Notes: generated from the sequence alone by a model not told the origin. Shown: positions 43,149 through 52,889, numbered from the stretch's first letter. The stretch is 64,000 bases of DNA from Burkholderia sp. (GCA_031253835.1 JAIRVP010000079.1:85719-149718), one strand, 5' to 3'. Made by a program: numbers and translations.

Positions 43149-43874
43149 ATGCGATATGAACTCTATTACTGGCCCGAGATCCAGGGCCGCGGCGAGTACG
43201 TGCGGCTCGCGCTCGAGGCGGCCGAAGCCGACTATGTCGATGTCGCGCGCGAATCGGGGCGCGGAATGGGCGTGTCGGCGATGATGCGCATGATGGACAG
43301 TACGAAAGCCGAGTGCGTGCCGTTCGCACCGCCGTTCCTGAGGGCCGGCGACGTGGTTGTCGGGCAGACGGCGAACATCCTGCTGTTTCTCGGTGCGCGA
43401 CTCGGGCTCGCGCCCGACGACGAGGCCGGCCGGCTGTGGGTACATCAGCTCCAGCTGACCGTCGCCGACTTCGTCACCGAGATCCATGACACGCATCACC
43501 CGATCGCCAGCGGTCTGTACTACGAGGACCAGAAAGCGGAAGCCGCCGAGCGCGCGGCCGATTTCCTCAATAACCGGCTGCCGAAATTCCTCGGCTACTT
43601 CGATCGCGTGCTCGGCCAGAATCCGCACGACAGCGGCTATCTCGCGGGCAGCGCACTCAGCTACGCGGACCTGTCGATGTTCCAGCTGATCGAAGGCTTG
43701 CGCTATGCGTTTCCGAAGGCGACGAAGCGCGCGGAGCGAAAAGTCGCGTCGCTCGTCGCGCTGCATGATCGCGTCGCGCAGCATCCGCCCGTCGCGCGCT
43801 ATCTCGAATCCGAACGCCGCATCCCGTTCAACGACATGGGGATCTTCCGGCACTATCCGGAGCTGGACACCTAG
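43149..43874 (+). CDS. Glutathione S-transferase
   Basis: A 241-residue GST. The thioredoxin-like N-terminal domain starts MRYELYYWPEIQGRGEYVRLALEAA, with the Tyr-type catalytic residue in the YYWPE region, and GQTANILLFLGARLGL near residue 75 gives the cis-Pro/Ser glutathione site variant. The helical C-terminal domain has YLAGSALSYADLSMFQLIEGL near 175. It resembles sigma/alpha-type GSTs. It is 121 bases after the cupin gene. Confidence 0.85.
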   Translation: MRYELYYWPEIQGRGEYVRLALEAAEADYVDVARESGRGMGVSAMMRMMDSTKAECVPFAPPFLRAGDVVVGQTANILLFLGARLGLAPDDEAGRLWVHQLQLTVADFVTEIHDTHHPIASGLYYEDQKAEAAERAADFLNNRLPKFLGYFDRVLGQNPHDSGYLAGSALSYADLSMFQLIEGLRYAFPKATKRAERKVASLVALHDRVAQHPPVARYLESERRIPFNDMGIFRHYPELDT

Positions 43875-43895
43875 CGGCGCGGCGTCTGATCGCGC

Positions 43896-44294
43896 TTACG
43901 CGGCGACCGCTGTCTCGTGCAGATGGCGCCACACGATCAAGCCATCGGCCTCGCGCCGGAACACGGCCGTCGAGCGCCGCACCGTGCGCTGCCCTGCTCC
44001 GTCGGTCTGCGTCTCGCGATAGCCGATCGCCGCGCCGTCGTGCCACACGGCAAGCGCGCGCAGTTCGTCGATGCCGATCACCAGACCGGGACGCGCGCCG
44101 TGCCCACGTGAAAACAGCGCATCGACGCCTGCGTAATCGAGCACCGTCCCGGACAGCGCAATCATCGAAAATCCCGGCGAAAAACGCGCCAGCAGCGTCG
44201 CGAGCCGCCCGGGCTCCGCGCGGCCGGACAGCCAGCGTTCGATGTCGACGTGCGCGTCGACGACTTCCTTGAAAAACGGGTTCGGCAGATTCAT
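43896..44294 (-). CDS. SnoaL/DUF4440-like protein
   Basis: A 132-residue protein with NTF2-like features: VDAHVDIERWLSGRAEP at the start, LLARFSPGFSMIALSGTVLDYAG, and a C-terminal FRREADGLIVWRHLHETAVA. It is predicted cytosolic. It lies 7 bases after the MFS transporter gene on the same strand and is probably co-transcribed with it. Function unknown. Confidence 0.65.
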   Translation of the reverse strand: MNLPNPFFKEVVDAHVDIERWLSGRAEPGRLATLLARFSPGFSMIALSGTVLDYAGVDALFSRGHGARPGLVIGIDELRALAVWHDGAAIGYRETQTDGAGQRTVRRSTAVFRREADGLIVWRHLHETAVAA

Positions 44295-44301
44295 CAGGTT
44301 C

Positions 44302-45687
44302 TCAGCGATGGGTTGAAACAGGGCGCACGGCCGGCGCGCGGTGCGCCGGGAGCCGCGCGATCAGGCCGAGGGGCAGCAACGTCAGCAGTACCGCCAGCCC
44401 GAAGCACCAGCGGTATGGCGCCAGCGACAACCGACCCGCATCGAACGCCAGCATCGCATTGAGCGTGCTGCCGAGCACGGCCACGCCGACGCAAAAGCTC
44501 AATTGGCGGTTGATGTTCCACAGCGCGCTCGCGTCGCCCATCCGGTCGGCCGGCACGCCGGCGAACGCCGCGCTTTGCGACGTGCTCGTACACAGGCTCG
44601 CGCCGTAACCCATCGCGACGAACGCCACGATGCGCACGGCTTCGACGCTCGCCCACGGTGTCGCGAGCAGTGCGATGCCGATGCAATCGATCGCGATCCC
44701 GCCGGCGAACAGCGGCTTCGCGCCGTGACGCGGAAAACAGCGGCGCGTCGTCGCGATCGCGAAGAACGCCGCGATCGCCCACGGCAGCATCAGCGCGCCG
44801 GCATGCGCGGCGCTCAACCCGAGCGCGTTCTGCAGGTAGAGCGACGCGACGAGATTGACGCCCGTGAAGATGCCCGGCACGCACAGATAGACCGCGACAC
44901 CGGTGCGCAGCAACGGCTGCGCGAGCAGGCTCAGGTCGAGCACCGGAGACGCCGCACGGCGCGCATGCCGCACGTAACCGGTGCCGGCCGCCACCGCGAT
45001 CGCCAGCATCGCGAGCGGGAATGCCGCGCCGCCGGGCTGCCCCGCCGCGGTCAGGCCGAGCAGCAACGCGACGAGCGCCGCGGCGCTCAGGCCGAGCCCA
45101 GGCCAGTCAAGCCGCGGCGGCCGTTCGTGCACGTCGTCGCGCGGCAGCCACGCAATCGCGAGCGCACACGTCGCGACTGCAACCGGCACCATCGCCCAGA
45201 AGATCGCGCGCCACGACCCACGATCGACGATCGCACCGCCGATCGCGGGCGACAACGCCGGCACGAGCAGCGCCACCATCATCACGATCGACGTGAGCCG
45301 CGCGTGCGCATGCGGCGGGTACGCACGATAGGCCATCGTCTGTCCGACCGGAATCAGCAGCCCGCCGCCGAGCCCCTGGACCAGCCGCCATGCCAGCAGC
45401 GCTTCGATCGACGGCGCAGCGCCCACTGCGGCGCTGCCGAGCGCGAACAACAGCAACGCTGCGGCGAACGCGCGACGCTCGCCGCAGCGGCGCGCCAGCC
45501 ACGTGCCGAACGGAATCACGACGGTCAGGCCAAGCACGTACAGGTTGCCGACCCACGCAAGCTGCGCGACCGACGCGTGCAGTTCGCGCTGCAGCGCCGG
45601 ATACGCGGCGTTCAGCATGAACATGTTCGCGAGATCGATCGCGAATCCGAGCAGATAGACGACGGCAATTCTGGAACGGTATGGCAT
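44302..45687 (-). CDS. MFS drug exporter, DHA2 (EmrB/QacA-like)
   Basis: A 461-residue transporter with about 14 hydrophobic segments. The N-terminus has the motif A-like WLARRCGERRAFAAALLLF region, and motif C-like GLGGGLLIPVGQTMAYRAYPP and VPALSPAIGGAIVDRGSWRAIFW. This pattern fits the DHA2 class of multidrug exporters. It diverges from the LysR gene at 45868, suggesting regulation by it. Length is slightly short for a 14-TM exporter. Confidence 0.85.
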   Translation of the reverse strand: MPYRSRIAVVYLLGFAIDLANMFMLNAAYPALQRELHASVAQLAWVGNLYVLGLTVVIPFGTWLARRCGERRAFAAALLLFALGSAAVGAAPSIEALLAWRLVQGLGGGLLIPVGQTMAYRAYPPHAHARLTSIVMMVALLVPALSPAIGGAIVDRGSWRAIFWAMVPVAVATCALAIAWLPRDDVHERPPRLDWPGLGLSAAALVALLLGLTAAGQPGGAAFPLAMLAIAVAAGTGYVRHARRAASPVLDLSLLAQPLLRTGVAVYLCVPGIFTGVNLVASLYLQNALGLSAAHAGALMLPWAIAAFFAIATTRRCFPRHGAKPLFAGGIAIDCIGIALLATPWASVEAVRIVAFVAMGYGASLCTSTSQSAAFAGVPADRMGDASALWNINRQLSFCVGVAVLGSTLNAMLAFDAGRLSLAPYRWCFGLAVLLTLLPLGLIARLPAHRAPAVRPVSTHR

Positions 45688-45767
45688 CGCACGGCCGGAA
45701 CATCACGAAACGCCGCAGTGTAGAGGCCGGCCGCCGGGCCGGTAAGCAGCCGGATGCGACCAGTCCG

Positions 45768-45783
45768 GTCGAAAAATTTTGAC
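45768..45783. promoter_or_regulatory. Imperfect palindrome between the MFS and LysR genes
   Basis: GTCGAAAAATTTTGAC is a near-perfect palindrome located in the 180-base divergent gap, AT-rich in a GC-rich context. It resembles the T-N11-A class of LysR binding sites. It is the best candidate operator for the LysR regulator. Confidence 0.4.
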
Positions 45784-45867
45784 AATCGGCGCACGCGCCG
45801 GCCACGCCGCCGCGCATTCGGGTACCCTTCGAGCGATCCCACGCACAGACAGGACCCACGACTCGAC

Positions 45868-46782
45868 ATGGTGAGCCTCGATCGTTTCGTCGTGTTCCGT
45901 GCCGTCGTCGAGGCCGGCTCGTTCACGGCCGCCGCGACCGCGCTGAACCAGGCCCGCGCGGCCGTCAGTTTCAACATCAAGCAACTCGAAGCGGAGCTCG
46001 GCGTCACGCTGCTCACGCGGACGACCCGGCGCGTCGAGCTGACCGATGCCGGCGAGCGCTTCTACCAGCGCTGCCTGCGCGTGCTCGACGAAGCGGAAGG
46101 CGCGATCGACGACGCGCGCGGCGAACACGGCGGGATGGAAGGCATCCTGCGCGTGACGTCGACGGTCGAGTACGCGGCACGCGTACTCGCACCGGCGCTG
46201 CATGCGTTTACCGCGCGTCATCCCGCGTTGCGCGTGCGGCTCGACACGCATACGTCGCAGGCCGATCTCGTGCGCGACCGCTTCGACGTCGCGATCCGGC
46301 TCGGACGCCACGAGCACTTTCGCGACCTGCCCTATCGCGGCATCTGCCTCGCCACCTACGACGTGCTTCCCGTGATGGCGCCCGGGCTGCCGGCCCGGGC
46401 CGGCGTGCCGCGACCGGCATCGCCCGACGATCTGGCGCGCCTGCCGCAGCTCGGCCACAGCCGGCTCGAGCGGATCGCCGAATGGACACTCACCGACCGC
46501 GCAGGCCGCGAGCATGCATTCCGGCCTCGCACGAAGCCGCACATCGTCGTCGACAACGCGTCGGTCTTGCGTGAACTCGCGCGGCAAGGCAGCGGCGTCG
46601 CGCTGCTGCCCGAATGGCTCGTGCGCGACGATCTCGAAAGCGGCGCGCTGGTCGACGCGCTGCCCGCCTACCGGTTTCCGCAACAGAACGTCTATGCGCT
46701 ATACGTCGCGACACGGCACGTGCCGCAGAAAGTGCGCGCGTGGGTGGATTTCATGAAGGCGCAGTTGAAGCCCGCGCGCTGA
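45868..46782 (+). CDS. LysR-family regulator
   Basis: A 304-residue LysR-type regulator. The N-terminal winged HTH reads DRFVVFRAVVEAGSFTAAATALNQARAAVSFNIKQLEAELGVTLLTRTTRRVELT, followed by the effector-binding domain ending in KVRAWVDFMKAQL. The start at 45868 gives the canonical MVSLDRFVVFRAVVE. It is divergent from the MFS exporter gene, which it probably controls. Confidence 0.9.
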   Translation: MVSLDRFVVFRAVVEAGSFTAAATALNQARAAVSFNIKQLEAELGVTLLTRTTRRVELTDAGERFYQRCLRVLDEAEGAIDDARGEHGGMEGILRVTSTVEYAARVLAPALHAFTARHPALRVRLDTHTSQADLVRDRFDVAIRLGRHEHFRDLPYRGICLATYDVLPVMAPGLPARAGVPRPASPDDLARLPQLGHSRLERIAEWTLTDRAGREHAFRPRTKPHIVVDNASVLRELARQGSGVALLPEWLVRDDLESGALVDALPAYRFPQQNVYALYVATRHVPQKVRAWVDFMKAQLKPAR

Positions 46783-46876
46783 GCGCGCCATTCGCGCGTC
46801 GTCGCTCAGGGGCTTGAAGCAAAACCGGCCGCGCCATGCGGCCGGCTCCCGTCACGGCGCTGTCGCCGGCCGGCGA

Positions 46877-48409
46877 TCAGTGCGGCTGCCCGTGCTGCCC
46901 GGCCGCTGCGTCGACGGCCTCGACCGAGCGCGTCAGCCACGGCCCGATCTCCATCTCCTCGTAGCGCACGAGCCGGCTCTTGCGCACGCGGCGATACGCC
47001 CACCAGATCGCGACGAACAGCGGAATCCACACATAGATCGACAGCACCTCCATCCAGTCGATGCGCGCCGCGAAGAACGCCTGGTAATCCTGCCCGAGCG
47101 AAATCACGATGCAGATCGCGATCGCGAACAGCGGCCCGAACGGGAACCACTTCGCGCGGTACGGCAGCTGGTCGAGCCGGTAGCCCTGCTTCAGGAAGCC
47201 CTTGCGGAACCGGTAATGGCAGACCGCGATGCCGAGCCACGCAATGAAACCCGTAATGCCGACCGTATTCAGCAGCCACAGATAGATGCTCTGGTTGTTG
47301 GTCAGCGACGTGAGGAAGCACAGCCCGCCGACGGCCATCGTCGCGTACAGCGCGTTGCGCGGCACGCCGCCCGGCGACAGCGTCGCGAACATCGCCGGCG
47401 CGCGCCCTTCCGCGGCGAGGTTGTAGAGCATCCGCGTGGCCGCGTAGGTACCGGAATTGCCGGCCGACAGCACGGCCGTCAGGATCACCAGGTTCATCGC
47501 GCCGGCGGCCAGCGGGAACCCCGCATGGCTGAACACCAGCGTGAACGGGCTCACGCCGATGTCGGTCACGTCGCTCTTCAGCAGGTTCGGGTCGGTGTAC
47601 GGCACGAGCAGGCCGATCACGAAGATCGCGAGCACGTAGAACAGCATGATTCGCCAGAAGATCTGCTTCACCGCGCGCGGGATCGTCTTGCGCGGATTTT
47701 CCGATTCGCCGGCCGTGATCCCGACCAGCTCGGTGCCGAGAAACGAGAAGCCCGCGATCAGCGCGACGCTCATCATCGCGTGCACGCCGCCGACGAACGG
47801 CGCGTCGCCCGTCGTGAAGTTGCGCCATCCGACCGGATGCCCGCTGCCGAGCACGCCGGCCGCGATCAGCATCCCGGCCGCGATGAACGCGATCACGGTG
47901 ACGACCTTGATCAGCGAGAACCAGTATTCCGATTCGCCGAAGCCGCGCACCGACAGCGTATTGAGCAGGAAAATCAGCACGAGGAAGCCCGCGCCCCACC
48001 ATACGCCCGGCACGGCGGGAAACCAGTAGCGCATCACGATCTGCGCGGCGACCAGCTCGATCGCGATCGTCACGGCCCAGCTGTACCAGTAGGTCCAGCC
48101 GAGCGCGACGCCGAAGCCTTCGTCGACGTACTTCTCGCCGTAGATCGCGAACGAGCCCGAGACCGGCATCAGCGCCGCCATCTCGCCGAGCCCGGTGACG
48201 ACGAAGTAGACCATGATCCCGATCGCGAGATACGCGGCGATCGCGCCGCCCGGCCCCGCCTGCGCGACCGACGCGCCCGATGCGACGAACAGCCCCGTGC
48301 CGATCGAGCCGCCGATCGCGATCATCGCGATGTGGCGGCCCTGCAGACGGCGCTTGAGCGTCGTCCCGGACGGCGCGGCCGTCTCCGCTGCCGCTTGCAT
48401 AGCATCCAT
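46877..48409 (-). CDS. lysP: Lysine-specific permease (APC family)
   Basis: A 510-residue transporter with about 12 membrane segments. GGSIGTGLFVASGASVAQAGPGG, LMPVSGSFAIYGEKYVDEGFG, FSFLGTELVGITAGESENPRKTIPRA and SAGNSGTYAATRMLYNLAAEG match E. coli LysP as I recall it. The start at 48409 has AGGGTG six bases upstream; an upstream GTG is also possible. The Lrp-type regulator beside it may control it by amino-acid signal. Confidence 0.85.
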   Translation of the reverse strand: MDAMQAAAETAAPSGTTLKRRLQGRHIAMIAIGGSIGTGLFVASGASVAQAGPGGAIAAYLAIGIMVYFVVTGLGEMAALMPVSGSFAIYGEKYVDEGFGVALGWTYWYSWAVTIAIELVAAQIVMRYWFPAVPGVWWGAGFLVLIFLLNTLSVRGFGESEYWFSLIKVVTVIAFIAAGMLIAAGVLGSGHPVGWRNFTTGDAPFVGGVHAMMSVALIAGFSFLGTELVGITAGESENPRKTIPRAVKQIFWRIMLFYVLAIFVIGLLVPYTDPNLLKSDVTDIGVSPFTLVFSHAGFPLAAGAMNLVILTAVLSAGNSGTYAATRMLYNLAAEGRAPAMFATLSPGGVPRNALYATMAVGGLCFLTSLTNNQSIYLWLLNTVGITGFIAWLGIAVCHYRFRKGFLKQGYRLDQLPYRAKWFPFGPLFAIAICIVISLGQDYQAFFAARIDWMEVLSIYVWIPLFVAIWWAYRRVRKSRLVRYEEMEIGPWLTRSVEAVDAAAGQHGQPH

Positions 48410-48511
48410 AGTGTTCACCCTGATTGGATTCGGGCCAGCCGATTTGATTCGGAATGCAAATCGATTGCCCGGGTCATTCGCCTCGAAACCGGCCCTGCCC
48501 GGCCGGTCGCA

Positions 48512-48976
48512 TCACACGACGCTGCGCTTGATCGCCTGCAGTTCGGCCGTCGTCACGATCTTCTCGATCCGGAAGCGCGGGCTTTCCAGCCACACGTTCG
48601 CGATTCGCCGGTACTCGTCGAGATCCTCGCACGCGAGCCGCACGAGAAAATCGAACGTGCCGCTGACGAGCCAGCAATCGAGCACGGCCGGATTCGCGCG
48701 CATTTCATCCTCGAACGGCGCCTGCGAACGCCCGTGGTCGGCCAGCACGATCTGCGCGATCACGACGATCGGCTTGGTCGCGCGCGGCGCCTTGATCACC
48801 GCGCGGTAGCCTTCGATCACGCCGAGCGCCTCGAGCCGCTCCACGCGCGCCTGGCAGGGGCGCGGCGTGAGGTTCACGAGCTCCGACAGCTTCCGGTAGG
48901 AAATCCGCCCGTCGGTCCGCAGGATGTCGAGGATCCGGAGATCGATCTTGTCGAGCTGCATCTTCTTGTCGGTCAT
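48512..48976 (-). CDS. Lrp/AsnC-family regulator
   Basis: A 154-residue regulator. The N-terminal HTH reads LDKIDLRILDILRTDGRISYRKLSELVNLTPRPCQARVERLEALGVIEGYRAVI, and the RAM domain contains ADHGRSQAPFEDEMRANPAVLDCWLVSGTFDFLVRL. It lies directly upstream of lysP on the same strand and probably regulates it in response to an amino acid. It is not global Lrp by its size and sequence start (MTDKKMQLDKID). Confidence 0.9.
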   Translation of the reverse strand: MTDKKMQLDKIDLRILDILRTDGRISYRKLSELVNLTPRPCQARVERLEALGVIEGYRAVIKAPRATKPIVVIAQIVLADHGRSQAPFEDEMRANPAVLDCWLVSGTFDFLVRLACEDLDEYRRIANVWLESPRFRIEKIVTTAELQAIKRSVV

Positions 48977-49074
48977 CCGCGTTCGCTCCGGTCGGATCGT
49001 GGCTGGTGCGCGGAACGTTTCCGTTGCCGCGCGGGGGCCACATTATCCGGCCGAAGCGGCCGCGCGCCAATCGG

Positions 49075-49833
49075 CTAGAACCGCAGCGACAGGCAGGTCA
49101 GGCCGCCGTCCATCTTGCGGAACTCGCTCGTGTCGATCACGTGCAGCGGCAGCCCGAGCGGCGCGATCGCGTCATGGACGCGCGGATAGCCGGCCGGCGT
49201 GATCAGCGTGCCGTTCACGCGCAGCGTGTTGCCCGCGTATTCGTCGGCGGCCGAGATCGTGATCCGGCGATAGTCGGCGAACGCCGGATGCGCGGCCAGC
49301 GCTTCGGTCACGAGCAGCGTGTCGTCGCCGAGCGCGTTGACGACCGACTTCAGGTGCAGGCCCGCGCCGACCGGCACCGCGACGACCGCGTAACCGTAAC
49401 GCGACACCAGCGCTTCGAACGCGGCGATGCCTTCGGCATCGGTGCGGCCCGTCAGGCCGATGAAGAAGCGCTTGCCGACCAGCATCACGTCGCCGCCGTC
49501 GAGGCGGCCGTCCTGCATCGGCAGCAGGTCGCGATGCGCGGCGAGCGCCGTTTCGATATGTACCGTCTCGCCGCGCCGCGCAGGGGCGCCTGGGCGCGTG
49601 ATCACCGCGAATTCCGGCGTCACGACCGCGACGTCCTCGACGAAGTGCGAATCGGGGAACGCGTCCAGCGGCGGCAGCTCGGTCAGCGCGACGCCGAGCG
49701 TGCGCAGCGCGTCGCAATACGCATGGAACTGCGTGAGCGTCTTGTCGTAGTCGGGTGCGCCGAGTTCGGCGGTGGTCAGGCCCGCGCCACAGGACGGTGC
49801 GGGACGGCGAACGATCGCTTGCGTGAATTGCAT
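49075..49833 (-). CDS. Dimethylarginine dimethylaminohydrolase (DDAH)-like
   Basis: A 252-residue guanidino-group hydrolase converting methylated arginine to citrulline and methylamines. Substrate and active-site motifs are DSHFVEDVAVV near residue 60, DGRLDGGDVMLVGKRFFIGLTGRT near 105, catalytic His in GAGLHLKSVVNAL near 150, and the nucleophilic Cys in GGLTCLSLRF at the end. The start at 49833 has GGAGGAG upstream. The nearby Lrp and lysP genes suggest amino-acid catabolism. Arginine deiminase is excluded by the short length. Confidence 0.88.
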   Translation of the reverse strand: MQFTQAIVRRPAPSCGAGLTTAELGAPDYDKTLTQFHAYCDALRTLGVALTELPPLDAFPDSHFVEDVAVVTPEFAVITRPGAPARRGETVHIETALAAHRDLLPMQDGRLDGGDVMLVGKRFFIGLTGRTDAEGIAAFEALVSRYGYAVVAVPVGAGLHLKSVVNALGDDTLLVTEALAAHPAFADYRRITISAADEYAGNTLRVNGTLITPAGYPRVHDAIAPLGLPLHVIDTSEFRKMDGGLTCLSLRF

Positions 49834-50010
49834 CGACTCCTCCATGGTCTGCGCCGCATCCGTGCGGCGCACGGGCCAGCGGCGTTGTCTCCGGACCATT
49901 ATCGGAAGCCAAATTGCGCAATTCGCGTCGATTTCGGCTGCGCCGACAGCCGATTGCGTCGAATTGCGCGCGGCACGCAGCGGATTCGGCAGACGGCCGT
50001 TCGGCGCTCG

Positions 50011-51261
50011 TTACGCGCGCGGCCCGAACCCCATCTGCGCGCGGCCCAGCGCCGTCAGGTCGCCCTCCCCGCCACGCCCGTCGAATTCGACCTCGAAATG
50101 ATCGGCGGGGAAATCGGGCGGGCTCTCGCCGCGCAGGAACGCGGACCGCTGGCGCTGCAGGTACGCGTCGTTCTTCGCGCAGCCCGGTGCGGCCGCGATG
50201 TACATCACGTTGCTGTCGCCGCTGCCGCGATGCGCATCCTCGACCGCGTGCACGACGTCGCCATGCCAGAACACCGCGTCGCCCGGCGCCATGTGCGGGA
50301 TCGGCACCAGCGCGTCGAGCAGCAGAGCGTGCCATTCGGGCCGGATCGACAGCGCGCGGCCGGGACGCGCGCCGCACAGGTCGTCTTCGGCGACATCGTC
50401 CTGCAGCGCGCGCAGCACGACATAGGCCATCGCGTTCGCGACCGGGATCAACTGCAGCGTGCCGTCGCCCGGGCCCTGAGGCGTCAGCGCGGTCCAGCCC
50501 TGGAACGTGCGGAACATCGAGCAGACGGCCGGCGACGGAATCTCCTCCACGTCGGGACGGAACGCGGCATCGAACGGGTCGTAATCGCGCCAGCGCCCGG
50601 CCAGCACGTGACGGTAGACCTGCCGGAAGTTCGCACCGAGCCAGCGTTCGACGGACCCGCCGTCGACGTGCGGCGACAATCCGAGCGACGACGAACCGGG
50701 TGGCCGGCGACGAATCCGGTCCGCATAGGCCGGCACCGGGTCGGGATCGAAATGCATGCGTGCAGCATCCGCGTGCCGCCACAGCCGGTTCAGGAACACG
50801 CGTGCCTGCGTGAGCGCCGGCGACTGGCGCGCGGCCACCTGCGGCTTCGACCAGTAGACGCCGTAGATCTGCGGCTTGCCCGATGCGAGATTGCCGAAAT
50901 AGCGGTCTTCCGCACGCGCGTTCAACCGGTCGGCGAAGCGGTTCGCGTCCAGATACGCGCCGATCTCGTCGTTCCAGTCGCGCGCCTGCTGCGCATCGAA
51001 CACGCCGCGGATCACGACCGCGCCGTGCGTGCGGATCGCGGCAATCGCGCGAGGATCGACGGTCCCGCCCGCGATATCGGCGAACGGCACGACCGGAATC
51101 ACGTCACCGCCATGCGCGTGCGTGCGGCGGATCGCGTTGACCTGCCGCGCGATGTCGCCCTCCAGCTCGCGAAACGACGCCGCATAACCGGGCAGGTCGG
51201 CGCGCAGCGCCCGTTTCGCCGTGCGAATCGCGGCCGGCAGATCGTCAATCGTCAGGTGCAT
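50011..51261 (-). CDS. DUF1479 family protein, putative Fe(II)/2-oxoglutarate oxygenase
   Basis: A 416-residue protein resembling E. coli YbiU (DUF1479). LSPHVDGGSVERW near residue 205 supplies the His-x-Asp pair and FWHGDVVHAVEDA near 325 the distal His of a cupin-type iron facial triad. MAPGDAVFWHG and RALSIRPEWHALLLDALVP are conserved-looking. The length agrees with the family. Substrate is unknown. It is a monocistronic gene with 177 bases of free sequence before the DDAH gene. Confidence 0.75.
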   Translation of the reverse strand: MHLTIDDLPAAIRTAKRALRADLPGYAASFRELEGDIARQVNAIRRTHAHGGDVIPVVPFADIAGGTVDPRAIAAIRTHGAVVIRGVFDAQQARDWNDEIGAYLDANRFADRLNARAEDRYFGNLASGKPQIYGVYWSKPQVAARQSPALTQARVFLNRLWRHADAARMHFDPDPVPAYADRIRRRPPGSSSLGLSPHVDGGSVERWLGANFRQVYRHVLAGRWRDYDPFDAAFRPDVEEIPSPAVCSMFRTFQGWTALTPQGPGDGTLQLIPVANAMAYVVLRALQDDVAEDDLCGARPGRALSIRPEWHALLLDALVPIPHMAPGDAVFWHGDVVHAVEDAHRGSGDSNVMYIAAAPGCAKNDAYLQRQRSAFLRGESPPDFPADHFEVEFDGRGGEGDLTALGRAQMGFGPRA

Positions 51262-51371
51262 CGGGGTCTCCTCGCTGAAGCGTGTCGTGACGTGCTGTCA
51301 GCGTACGGCCGGCGCGCGGCCGCCATCACCGCTATCCGGTCAACTATCGATACAATCCTGACAACCGTGCG

Positions 51372-51761
51372 CTACGCGGAACGATGGCAGACCACGCAGA
51401 GCTTGTTGCCGTCCGGATCGCGAAAATACGCGCCGTAGTAGTCGCGGTGATAGTCCGGCCGCAGGCCCGGCGGCCCTTCGCAGGTGCCGCCATGCCGCAG
51501 TGCGAGTGCGTGGCAGCGATCGACGTGCGCGCGGGTCGGCGCGGTGAACGCGATCGTATGGCCATTGCCCGGCTCGGGCGCATGGCCGTCGAGCGGCTGG
51601 CCGAAGAAGAACAGCGGCCGGTCCGCGTCGGCCGGCATCCAGCCCGACCAGCCGTCCGGCTCGCGGAATTTCAGGCGCAGCCCGAGTGCCGCGAACAGCG
51701 GCGCGTAGAAATCGTAGGCGCGTGCGGTGTCGCTGACGCCCACGCAGACATGTGAAAACAT
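51372..51761 (-). CDS. VOC/glyoxalase-family protein
   Basis: A 129-residue single VOC-module pair. It starts MFSHVCVGVSDTARAYDFYAPLFAALG, with GNGHTIAFTAPTRAHVDRCHALAL in the middle and AYFRDPDGNKLCVVCHRSA at the end, which supplies the typical FRDPDGN motif and metal-ligand region. The start at 51761 is chosen because the longer frame is the AraC gene's antisense. It diverges from the AraC gene with 72 bases between starts. Confidence 0.85.
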   Translation of the reverse strand: MFSHVCVGVSDTARAYDFYAPLFAALGLRLKFREPDGWSGWMPADADRPLFFFGQPLDGHAPEPGNGHTIAFTAPTRAHVDRCHALALRHGGTCEGPPGLRPDYHRDYYGAYFRDPDGNKLCVVCHRSA

Positions 51762-51833
51762 CGCATCGCTCCGGCGTGACGAATGCTCACGATCATGCCA
51801 CGGCGCGGTGCCTGCCCTCGCCCGGAGGCCACG

Positions 51834-52799
51834 ATGAAACCGCAGTACGAGCACGTGACGTTCGCACCCGGCTGTTCGATCCGCGTGTATCACCGCCAGC
51901 TCGCGCGCATCCCGTTCGAATGGCATCGCCATCCCGAGTACGAACTGACGCTGACGCTCAACAGCCGCGGCCAGCGCTTCGTCGGCGATCACGTCGCGCG
52001 CTATGCGGACGACGACCTCGTGCTCGTACCGCCCAACCTGCCGCATACGTGGTCGTCGAACGCGCGGATCGATCGCGAGGCGCCCGAGGTCGCGCTCGTC
52101 GTCTGGTTCGACGGCGACTGGGTGCGGCGGCTGGCCGATTGCTGCCCCGAATACGCGCCGCTGCGCTCGCTGCTGCGGCGTGCGGCGCCAGGCTTGCGTT
52201 TCGACGTGGAAGCCGCCCGCGCGATGCGCGCGCGACTGCCGCGGCTGCTCGATCCGTCGCCGCGCGTACGGCTTGCGGCCGCGCTCGACACGCTCGCCGA
52301 TCTCGCGGAAGCCGGCGGCGAGCCGCTCGCCACCGCGCATGCGTATGACCGGCCCGACGGCACGGCACCGGCCGTCGATGCGACCGCGCCCGAAGCCGAA
52401 CGCCTCGACCGCGTGCTCGACGCGATCGACCGGCGCTTCCATGAACCGCTGCGCATCGACGCGCTCGCCGCTGCCGCGCACCTGTCCGAACGCACGCTGC
52501 AGCGCCTGTTCGTCCGGCATCTCGGCGAAAGCGTCGGCCGCTACGTTCAGCGGCTGCGGCTCGCGCACGCGTGCCGCCACCTGGTCGGCACCGACTGGCC
52601 GGTCGCGACGGTCGCCGCACGCTGCGGCATTCCGAATGCCGCGAACTTCAACCGCCAGTTCCTCGCCGCACGCGGGATGACGCCCGGCGCGTACCGGCAG
52701 TTCTTCAAGCAGCATGGCCACGCGCCCGACGACGACGCGCCGGCCCTCGACACGCGCCCGCCGTCGCTGGAGCGCCGCGCCGATCCGGCGCGCAAATGA
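51834..52799 (+). CDS. AraC-family regulator with cupin-type sensor
   Basis: A 321-residue regulator. The N-terminal cupin-like domain includes RIPFEWHRHPEYELTLTLNSRGQRFVGDHVARYADDDLVLVPPNLPHTWSS. The C-terminal AraC HTH pair includes LRIDALAAAAHLSERTLQRLFVRHLGESVGRYVQRLRLAHACRHL and VATVAARCGIPNAANFNRQFLAARGMTPGAYRQFF. The ATG at 51834 has GGAGG upstream. It is followed by a strong terminator before the convergent gltA gene. It probably regulates the divergent VOC gene. Confidence 0.88.
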   Translation: MKPQYEHVTFAPGCSIRVYHRQLARIPFEWHRHPEYELTLTLNSRGQRFVGDHVARYADDDLVLVPPNLPHTWSSNARIDREAPEVALVVWFDGDWVRRLADCCPEYAPLRSLLRRAAPGLRFDVEAARAMRARLPRLLDPSPRVRLAAALDTLADLAEAGGEPLATAHAYDRPDGTAPAVDATAPEAERLDRVLDAIDRRFHEPLRIDALAAAAHLSERTLQRLFVRHLGESVGRYVQRLRLAHACRHLVGTDWPVATVAARCGIPNAANFNRQFLAARGMTPGAYRQFFKQHGHAPDDDAPALDTRPPSLERRADPARK

Positions 52800-52831
52800 A
52801 AACACCCCGACGGGCGGACCCGTCGGGGTGT
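52797..52831 (-). terminator. Bidirectional terminator between AraC and gltA genes
   Basis: A perfect 13-bp stem (52802-52814 with 52819-52831) closes a CGGA loop. On the minus strand it is followed by TTTTCATTT. It ends the gltA transcript and probably the AraC one. Confidence 0.88.
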
Positions 52832-52889
52832 CGTGGCGTTGCGATTGCCCGACGCGAGCGGCCTGCCGGCCGTTCGCGCCGCACACGGC

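Noticed and set aside
49172..50782. A 536-codon minus-strand open frame across the DDAH and DUF1479 genes
   Set aside because: It is a GC-rich shadow of the two genuine genes; its Arg/Ala-rich composition is typical of off-frame translation.
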